Source of the DNA: Bemisia tabaci
Taxonomy: Eukaryota > Arthropoda > Insecta > Hemiptera > Aleyrodidae
Length of the DNA stretch: 64,000 bases
Assembly: GCF_918797505.1 (NCBI RefSeq)
Contig: NC_092795.1
Location: forward strand, 35,575,131 to 35,639,130
Direction of reading: 5' to 3'
A program made the translations under genes and the position numbers. The notes beneath the pieces were generated by a model. The model ran no database searches. It was not told the DNA's origin and saw nothing but the letters and a program-made list of their open reading frames with translations. This document shows positions 55,737-64,000 of the stretch, piece after piece (the stretch's first letter is position 1; every line of letters begins with the position of its first letter).

Positions 55737-58700
55737 ATGATTTTGCGACTGCTGTTTGCTATTACGTCTGCTTTAGTAAGTCACACTTGCCTTGTTATTT
55801 CTATTTAGAAGGGGTTCCATTTTCTTCGCCCAGCTAAACATTTTGAGTGGAACATTTAAATGGGGTCGTTTTACTTCATAACCGTGAGATATATTGTGAA
55901 ACAACACTATTGGCTTAATGGACCGTTCTGATTAAAATTTTACTTAGGTGACGATTTAGACACCGAAAATAATTGATAAAATTAAACTCAAATTGGGAAA
56001 CTTAACGTTTTTCGATGAGTGAATTCAACCCCCCGCTTATGAAGAAACTCTACGTGAGACAAATCGCACATTAAACGTTGCAAAAATTATCTATTAGTGA
56101 GACAAATCGCACATTAAACGTTGCAAAAATTATCTATTACACTGGAAAAAAACTTATTGGATCTAGAGTCCAGACTCTTGAAAACATTGACAAGAAAACA
56201 TACTCTTGATTCAATCGGATTTTTGCTTGAATCAAAACGAAATCCGCTTTAATTAAGAGGCTTGGTTCTTGATTTAAGCTAGATTCTGATTGAATCAAGA
56301 GTCCTTTTTCTTGTCGATGTTTTTAAGAGTCTGGACTCTAATTCCAATGTGTTTTTTCCCCAGTATATTAAGAGATTACGTTTCAACGCAAGAGTCGCTT
56401 AAATTGAGTTGGTGATAATACCAAAGTGCGAAAAATTTCAGCTGTACACTAAATTCATCGCACTTCGAGAAAAACACGAACTCAGCTTAAAAAAATTAAT
56501 CATTTAATTTCAAAATATCTAACTTCAGGAGAAAAGTAATCATAAAATTGACTTTGCAAAATAAAAAAGCTTTTACAGGAGTCTACTACATTAGAGTTAC
56601 AAAAAATCTGAAAATTTGTCAAAAGTTACCAGGCATTCCCTGAAAAATTAAAATACGTTTCTGTACGACCTTCAATACTAAATTGGTTGATTATATTATT
56701 TTTATAGGGAGCTTCAAATATCGACGGAGAACCCCCTGCTTGTGCCATGTTTAAAAACCTCACGAAGACACGCGAATTCATCGACAAATCTCTGCTTATC
56801 AGTAACATCCTGGATACTCGCAAGCACATCTACATCGAGGCTCCTCCTGGTTTCGGAAAATCTACCAACCTACAGATGCTTCGGGATTTCTTCGCCATGC
56901 AGGTCGACTCCATGGGTTACTCTATCAACCCGGCGAAAATCCTGAAAATTGACGCAACCTTTCGGGAAGCACTGAGGAGGTGCGGAGGGCGTCGCAACAC
57001 CTCGACAGAACGCGGAGCCTTCGTCATGGACACCAAAGACCGGTCCATCGACGTGAATGTCACTGAAGCCCTCGGCATCTCCAGGAATCCTCTAAAAAAC
57101 TATGATACCTTCTCGAAGTTGCCATTGAAAATATACGAGCAGTCGCCAGAGTTATTCGAAACCCAGTTTGCTCGTTATCCTGTCCTCATGGTTGACCTTG
57201 GAGCTTTGTCCACTAATTCCTATCAAGAGTTCGTACGATCTTTTGAAATAATGGTCGCGAAGCTCTTCGACCAATTTCGATATTTGTTAAAGAGCAGCAG
57301 ACTGGGGCAGAACAACAAGGATATATTTATACGCTTCAGGGACCGGTATAAAGAACTGGGTATAGAAGAGGTATGTAAACCGACTTTATGCATTACCAAG
57401 TTCAGGATAGTCTATTGCAAATATTCTTAAAACGAGATTTTATGATGTTTTCGTATCCGCTCAGTAAAAGTGCAACGTGTAAGTGTGTAGTAACTTATTT
57501 TTAAAGATCATTCGAAAATATTGACTGAATTTACTGTAGAAAACTTAACCAAGAGTTGCTACAAGAGACTGTGCATATTGAACAATACTTCATGGGAGGA
57601 AGGGTCCACTGCCACAATGCCACATGTAAACGATTCCCGAAAAACGTAGAATTTAACACTCTCTGGGTGTTAGCACAATTTCTTCATGCATTTCGTCATT
57701 TTTTCTATATTTTGATATTAAGGTCATGTCTAGATCTTCCCCTCTTTTGGGAGCAGGTTTGGCAAATAGTATTTTCTGTTTCACGACATACAATAAACTT
57801 TTGTTTATGTTTAATTTATTATCGAATTTAAATTCTCATTTGGAGCCCCTTAAGTCACTGTAAACTTGTACTTTATAACTTGTCGATCTCTAAGAATACA
57901 TAGAACTCTTAAATATTTGACAAAGCCCATCTGAAGTGAGCATTTTGTAATGTAAGTTTGAGGAAGTTTTCAAATTGACAAAGATTCCAAGAATCCTAGC
58001 CTCTGACATTGCGTCTAGAATCCTTAGATGATCTTGATACGCGCACATTGTGTCGAACGAACAAAATAACAACACAAAACACATTCGTCACACTACATAA
58101 ACACTGCTCTTTCAGGTGGTGCGTGGCGGAGAGAGACTGGTTCAACTCTTGTCAGCACATCATCATCGAAAATCAATAGTCCTAGTTGACAACTTTGACG
58201 TGCCCATTCGCGCGGCTCTTTTGGCGCCTCACCTCAACGAGCAAAGTTTTAAGGGGATCAAGTGGAGCGTTTCCCAATTCGTCAAGTTGCTCATTAAAAG
58301 CAGTTTCGTCTTCAGGGCCGTGGTTACAGGGAATCTCAGACTAGAAATCACGGACGAATTGATACATTTCTCAATTTTCGAGGATCCATTTTTGCACCGG
58401 TTAGTTTTTTTTCTCCATCAAAATTCATTATAAATCAAAATGAATGGACAAGTTTTAGAGGTACTTTTACTGAACTGTACACTTCAGGGATGTATCCTCG
58501 CTTGGGGTCAAGGAAATTTTGCAATGATCGTAGTAATGCATGTACATATGTAAAGCATAAATGATTATTGATACAGAGGAATTGAAGTTCCCGAGAACCT
58601 GCCTTAAATTTTTGAAAATTAGCATGCATCATTAAGATCTCTTTACAATTTCTCACTTTTTGTCATGATATATCTTTTGAATGCTTTAATATTAGACCAA

Positions 58701-59768
58701 GCAGAGACACATTTCATTAGGCCCGTAGACTTTTTAGATGTAACCGTCAGAGGCTATGTATTACGAAGGTTACGTTTCATCTCAAGACAATGCGCACAGC
58801 AAAATTTTCCGTCCATTTTCAGGTATTTCGGTTTTACAGAGGATGATATTTCTGAGCTTGCAATACGATTCGATGACCAAAAACACATTACGGACATCCA
58901 AAATTGGTACGGCAACTATATAACAACACCCAAGGGGCGAAAACTCTACAACACTCGCTCGGCGATTAGCTATTTTAAGACAGGTGATCTGAAACCGCAC
59001 CGGAATGAGGCCTTAAAATTCAAAACCCTGAAAAACCTCCTAGATTATGAGTGGGCAGGTCGCGACGTAGAAGACGCCTTTGACAATAACACACGGATCT
59101 TAATCCGGCAGAAGATTCCAGCAAAGCATCTCGAGGATCTAAAACGAACAATCGTCGACTCAAATCAAATCACCGTCGATACGAATTTAGTGCTACAGAT
59201 CCTCCTAGACCATGGCCTCTACGCATTGGTTGACGAGAATAAACTCTACGTGCCAAACATTGAAGCTATGTTAGACATCAAGACTCTTATCTTCGACCGA
59301 ACGTACTACATCAACAAACTAAATATTACCGATTACGCCATTGATACCTTTGTACAAAGCCTCGAGCAACTTACTAGTGAGGACGCATCCTACTGTAACT
59401 TTTCCAATGCGATCAAAGCACTTTTCAAGTACCGCGTGCCGCGAGGTGCGCGGGAGTTAGCGCACACCTTGCTCACTCTAGCGGCAGACTCCCGGAAGTT
59501 CGACCTGGTACGCGGTCCAGAGACCCCCGATTGCAAACGGCAAGATGTCCTTGTGAAACAGCGTAAGGACAAGGGGATCATCATCAGGGTCACGGTGGAT
59601 CCACTTGATTATGAGGAGGTAAAATCCGTTTTGCTCAAGAGTTTCCAGGTGTTTCCGGATTGCAAGGCAAAGATTGGCATCTTGCTGGGTTTGAAACGTC
59701 GCGGACTGCTCGCGGATCTCGGGATGATGTACAAGTTTGACAATCGCACCGTTGTGGATAACCGATAG
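55737..59768 (+). CDS. AAA-ATPase-like (PF09820-type) plus PD-(D/E)XK-like secreted protein, paralog 3
   Basis: Exons 55737-55775, 56708-57370, 58116-58399 and 58823-59768 (643 residues), with introns of 932, 745 and 423 bp. An in-frame TGA five codons upstream fixes the start. Exon 1 encodes MILRLLFAITSAL. Motifs in order: FIDKSLL, Walker A APPGFGKS (58-65), ARYPVLMVD, LVDNFDVP (DN for DE), VTGNLRL, YFGFT, WYGNY, YNTRSAISYF, GARELAHTL and KRQDVLV (about 567-573). The ExK strand of the nuclease fold reads IIIRVTV, so the catalytic Glu and Lys are missing. It ends at FDNRTVVDNR; the downstream DNA still resembles the end of gene 2, so the shorter C-terminus came from a stop change. The intron 3 donor is the weaker GTTAGT. 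Intron 1 holds a MITE. A possible poly-A signal is at 60511. Confidence 0.85.
56054..56139 (+). repeat. 43-bp tandem duplication beside a MITE
   Basis: Two identical units (56054-56096 and 56097-56139) beginning GTGAGACAAATCGCACATTA and ending TTATCTATTA. The MITE starts at the next base. Confidence 0.85.
56140..56365. mobile_element. CACTGG-family MITE in intron 1 of gene 3
   Basis: Complete palindrome; the last base of the right end is mutated (CCAGTA). TA is duplicated at 56138-56139 and 56366-56367. Confidence 0.7.
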
Positions 59769-61841
59769 CAGCGAGAACCATCCTGAGGCGCACATCATCA
59801 ATGGTGCCACAACGGAAAGAGAGAAAACTAGTGACCGGGCATGACGTGGCGCCATCTATCCATTCAACGACTACTATTCAGCAGAAGTTGGCTCCCCGAA
59901 CTTGAGAGATATCAGTGCGAGACGTGGAAAAGATAGCGAGGAAGAAATTCCTGTTGTGCAAAACTTGAGGAAACGAAGATGAACTAGGCCGTGTACGCGT
60001 GTCATAGAATCGTGTTCAAATAGTTGTAGCTCCCAGAATGAGGGGAAAGTATAGGTTTCCTTGAACGCCAGTTTTTTTTGAGTTCAGTACAGTTTGAAAT
60101 ATCTCCGGAAAATTTTCAAAGATGTCATCTACCGCGGTGATGAACACTGTGATTTTCTCGACCTTGGTTTTATCAATGATGTACGTAAAGCAACCTGTCC
60201 AAATGTGATTAATTGAATGATTGAAAAGTCCAAATGTGATTGAAATGCTCAAACTTCGGCAAATTCGATTGATAACATTCACCAAAAACAAAGGCTACAA
60301 GATCGCATTTAATGTGTTCCATTGGAACGAGTTTTAATTGTCCTCTTAAACTCACTCGGTCAAACTAAAAAGAGCTATTGCATGTGTTGAAAAAATTATC
60401 AAACCTAACCATCTAGCCTAAAAAAATTTTAAAATGTATCCTCGCCGATCATTCCTTCCTTTTTTCTTAAAGAGGCATGACATATTATTGCATTTCATGC
60501 TTTTAAGCAAAATAAAATCTGCGCATTACTATTATAAACTCCTAATTATTTATCTCGTCATTTATGTTATTTAATATATGAACATACATAGATTTACAAA
60601 TCTTTGACAGAACCGTATAATTTTATGACAGATTAAAGTTTCAGATATTTATAAATTCTTTAATCTCAAATAAATACAGGAAGTTATCGCATATTTTATT
60701 AAGACAAAATATGAGAAAGTCTTGGACTGAGAGCCTCCTGAAAGAAAAGAGGAGACCTGTTGAAAATAAACGATCAAGTAACCTCACTCTTGAAAGCGCC
60801 TTGCAAATTTTGGTTAGGCAACTTCTATTATCTGCGTTAATCTGCGTATTATCTCGATATCTGCGTTCGAAGTATTTTGCATTATCTTTTTCTGCTTTAG
60901 ACAATTGTAGAAAAACATATATTCAAAACTAAGATAATCATCCGGCTTATGACGTATGTGAAGTCATCAGTCCCATCAAGTAACATTTACAGAATTAATT
61001 AAAAACATGCATCTTAGCAGAGTAGGGTTTTTGGTCGTGCTTCGGTTGTGCCTGTTGTCGTGTTGTTTATGGTTACACGTCAGACGTAGGAGAGAAGAAA
61101 AAAAGCCTGGCATGCAGACTGATGGGATTTCTAACGAGCTCTTTTTTACCTTCTAGTGACAGCAGACACCACACCACAACAAATTTTGAGAGTTATCCTT
61201 ACCTGAAACAGAAAAAAAGAAAATACCAATTAGGAAAAAACCGATTAAAATAGATTTATTTTTACAGAAGGTGATCCAGCATTGTTAAATTAGCCAATTA
61301 AATCAGCAAAACCAAAGCATACATTTACATTAGAATTAAAAATAACAAAACTAGAAAGCATTTTAATACGGGGACGTAGCCTAATTTTTTTCTTCCCTCC
61401 AGTCCACAAAGGTTATGGGATATTTCGTCAACGATTTCTTGCGTCCGCACACCTGTTTTTCCCAGTCTTTGGTCCACTTACCACTTGAGACCCAAAGTTA
61501 ATCGGTCCACATGTAAATACAAACGACAATTGCTTACGACGTTTTTGGATGGAAATGTTTAATGTCTTGGAAGAATGAGGGTTTGCTTGTTTCTTTTCTT
61601 TTCTTTTTTTTTTTTTCTCCAACGGAGAAAAATATATAATTGAGATTTTTCCATGTCATTTCCATGAGAGAAAATTCACTAAAACTCTCTACACTTCTTT
61701 GGTGCAACAGGACTTAATTATCTTTCAAGAAAATCCCATATTTTTATACCTAAACTGGAAAACCTTTTGATTTGCCTCAGCTAAACTATCTCATATTTTC
61801 CCTGTGCATGATAACTTCGCTTTGGCACTGGTTTGCCGCAG
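59769..61841. other. 3' flank of gene 3 and non-coding sequence
   Basis: The first 180 bp still align with the 3' end of gene 2 (CCATTCAACGAC, GAACTTGAGAGATATCA). AATAAA lies at 60511-60516. Near 61420-61470 GTCAACGATTT and GTCCGCACACCTGTTTT form an inverted pair with 63325-63370. No other gene seen. Confidence 0.35.
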
Positions 61842-62031
61842 CTCTTCGAGCTACTATTTCGCCACGGAGGTGTTGCACAGTATCATATGAGATCGAAGGC
61901 ACCCCAACGTGTCATGATTGATGGTATCTTTGAAAAGCACGAAGTTCCCTCGCAAATTAAATCGAGTGACGACAACAAAAAGAGAGCAGTAGTCGAAAAA
62001 CTTACTGTCCTAGTATCTGTATTAAATAACG
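61842..62031 (+). CDS. Candidate internal exon, unrecognised
   Basis: After GTTTGCCGCAG one frame is open for 63 codons and reads like protein: LFELLFRHGGVAQYHMRSKA, QRVMIDGIFEKHEVPSQIK and KKRAVVEKLTVLVSVLNN. It reaches AATAACG|GTTAGTAT, a donor of the same GTTAGT type as intron 3 of gene 3. Without splicing there is a TAG three bases later. It lies between the two inverted GTCCGCACACCTG sequences, so it might belong to an unknown transposon. No domain recognised. Confidence 0.35.
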
Positions 62032-63594
62032 GTTAGTATGATTTTTAACTTCATTAGAGGAACAAGTGACCTAGTTTAAGGAGAAATATTCTCAAATTTA
62101 CCGCCGAGAAGATTTCCATGTGTTACTAAAGAAAATAATGTTTTCTTAAAGAGGAAAAGATGCTTTTATAAAAAGGAAAGTCACTTACATCAAGCAGAAA
62201 CCCGCTTTTATTCACCTATTTTATTCTTGATTCAAAATAAAATCTTCTTGACGGCATATTCAAGAATGTTCCTTTATTTCTCATATCTCGACTTATTTTG
62301 CAAGGAAAGTTCCGTACTCTTAAAGGATGCCTGTCATTCTTATTGTTGGTATGTTAGAGTGCCTTCAATTTCGTGTAATACTGTACAACACCTCTATAGT
62401 GAAACAGTGAAGCGCCGTGGCACGTGGCACGCTGCGGCGCGGCGGCCAGCCAGCCAGCACGGAACGCGCATTGGCGCCTACAAACCTAAGGGATACCTCA
62501 AGCATTGCGCAATGCGTGAAGTATCTGCTTAGGCCTGTGCGCGTTTCGTGCTGGCAGCACGTGGCATCACTCCGCTTTATGCTAGGGCCTGTTATTTAAA
62601 CTCGCGGAGTCAGCCTTTTTCAACTCATGATTTTTATATGTTTGCACACTCTGCATGGATTACTTTAATTTAAATTGATAAAAAAAAAAATATAAGTGAA
62701 AGGAAAATTTAATGTGTGTTTTGTAAATAATAAGGTGTTTCCTTGTCGTATTTAATGATTTTTAAAGCACATTAATTTCTTCTTTTATATTTTGTGCTTT
62801 TACTGTGCTGCAGCGTGGTGTGAGCGCAACCAAACGCTCAAAATAGGACGTATTTGACTCTGAAAGATCGATGTACAAATGGGCTAAAACCGAAGATTGC
62901 GTGCTTCTCGGTTTTTTCCCTTTTTTATTATTTTGTGCATAGTTTCTTTCGACACAACTACTGCTCGTTGACTTTAATATCAATGTCATCGTTTGGATAG
63001 GTTTTACAAATATTTGCCACGTTTTAAAAATGTAAATGTTTTTAAAATAAAATAATATTTTCATTAAAGAAAAAAGTATTTATAAGGTTCATTTTTCATC
63101 GAAAATTTTAAGAATTGAAATAAAACCAAATATTCACCCATGACAATTTAAAAAGATTGATCAAAAGAAGGAAATAACATTTCATTTAAAAAATGAGTTA
63201 CCACAACAACTCTTCCGCCTCTCTCAATTTTCTCATTTCATTATTGCCAGTATAATTTTACATATGGACTAAAATATGACACTTGGACCAAGTCACTGTT
63301 GCTTATTTCACGCGTGGACGTATACTACTGGACAAAACAGGTGTGCGGACAAAAAATCGTTGACGGAATGCCCTGAAACCTCCACATGTTCCGAGATTGG
63401 AGGTGCTGGTGACCCTAAGTGAACGAAACATGCCACCGAATGTCCACCTATTCCGTTGGTTCGATCACACTTTAAAGCCCCAGATGCAAGTATATTTCGA
63501 ATAGGTAACTTCTTACGCTCCTTTTCCGCTGTATGTTGATAAAGCAAAGAGACTAATTATTATGGCAAACTCCTCTTTTTGTAATCAGTAGTAC
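62032..63594. other. Non-coding stretch
   Basis: AT-rich apart from a short GC-rich patch at 62410-62500 with GGCACGTGGCACGCTGCGGC. Frames of about 100 codons at 62227 (plus) and 62762 (minus) have no support. Confidence 0.3.
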
Positions 63595-64000
63595 GCACGT
63601 GCCAACTTGCGAGTGTAATCGCGTTTTGAATAAATCAAAAAGATGAAATGAGCAAAATTTGGTCATTTAATTCAATTAAGGTTCCTCCCACGCATGCATT
63701 AATCAATTATCACTGGGTATGTCGTAAAGTTAAGGGTGTCGTCGGAAACAATCTAAATGAATAATGGCCCGAATGGATGTCATCGTCGTCATTAAAATAA
63801 ACAAGGAGTTGAGATAAGAGAGCTGCTCATTTTGTGACAACAATGTTTTCGATTTTCATTGATTTTTAGTTTATCAACGCTATCCATCTAAAAGTATAAT
63901 GATATGATGCACCAAGTGAGTCGAAGATGTTTCAGAAACAAAAAAGCCAGAGTAAAAATTCAGTTCCGATTTTGAAGCCGTCGGATTATGATGATATTTG
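63595..64000 (+). promoter_or_regulatory. Sequence homologous to the gene 1 upstream region (predicts a fourth paralog)
   Basis: Collinear with about 37430-37845: AATTATCACTGGGTATGTCG against GGTTATCACTGTAAGAATGAC, GTCGGAAACAATC against GTCGGAAACGATC, AGCTGCTCATTTTGTGA against GGCTGTTCATTCATGA, TATGATGCACCAAGTGAGTC against TGTGATGCAACGAGTGAGTC, and TATGATGATATTTG at the very end against TGTGATGTATTTG. In gene 1 the ATG follows about 220 bp later, so the start of another copy is expected just beyond the window. Confidence 0.5.

Noticed and set aside
1..64000. CRISPR arrays, bacterial operons, Shine-Dalgarno sites or prophage genes
   Set aside because: Repeats are dispersed or inverted rather than regularly spaced, genes have introns, and the sequence is clearly nuclear eukaryotic.
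1..64000. Autonomous transposons (transposase or reverse transcriptase genes)
   Set aside because: No frame shows a DDE transposase, YxDD reverse transcriptase, or LTR pair; all elements seen are non-autonomous.

Overview
The window is nuclear DNA of an animal, most likely an insect. It is AT-rich, its genes have GT-AG introns, it is dense in short palindromic transposons, and it carries a nuclear copy of mitochondrial nd5 that reads correctly only with the invertebrate mitochondrial code (AGA as Ser). A sap-feeding hemipteran such as a whitefly is my best guess; this rests on general resemblance and is not proven by the sequence.

Layout. At 1-260 there is one internal coding exon (minus strand) of an unrecognised gene. 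From about 300 to 33,000 the window is mostly non-coding and repeat-rich: about fifteen copies of a 225-235 bp CACTGG...CCAGTG palindromic MITE, further MITE families (Harbinger-like, hAT-like, mariner-like and two more CAC...GTG families), a degenerate tRNA-Phe, a 515 bp hairpin, a 2.2 kb dispersed repeat, GC-rich islands that may be promoters with non-coding first exons, the nd5 numt, and several weak candidate exons. At 33.5-35.4 kb the minus strand has a clear signal-peptide exon and one possible further exon.

The main content is a tandem cluster at 38.0-59.8 kb, all on the plus strand: three paralogous four-exon genes (38061-42250, 48723-53044, 55737-59768). Each starts with a 13-codon hydrophobic exon (MIL...), then has an exon with a Walker A P-loop (APPGFGKS/T), an exon with a Walker-B-like hxDNFDVP motif and a VTGxLR motif, and a last exon with the YYGLT/YFGFT and WYGxY motifs. 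In two genes the last exon also has a PD-(D/E)XK-nuclease-like C-terminus. Intron positions and phases are identical. The architecture matches the predicted AAA-ATPase (PF09820) plus PD-(D/E)XK (PF08011/DUF1703) family, which is mainly bacterial. Here the proteins appear to be secreted and have lost residues expected for catalysis. Gene 1 lacks the nuclease-like region. The last 400 bases of the window resemble the upstream region of gene 1, which predicts a fourth copy just beyond the edge.

Between genes 1 and 2 lies a second copy of the 2.2 kb dispersed repeat, with an extra 1.75 kb inverted-repeat block. MITEs sit inside introns of genes 1 and 3. Taken together, the cluster looks like a lineage-specific expansion of a bacterial-type gene that gained introns and a secretion signal and now sits in a transposon-rich neighbourhood.
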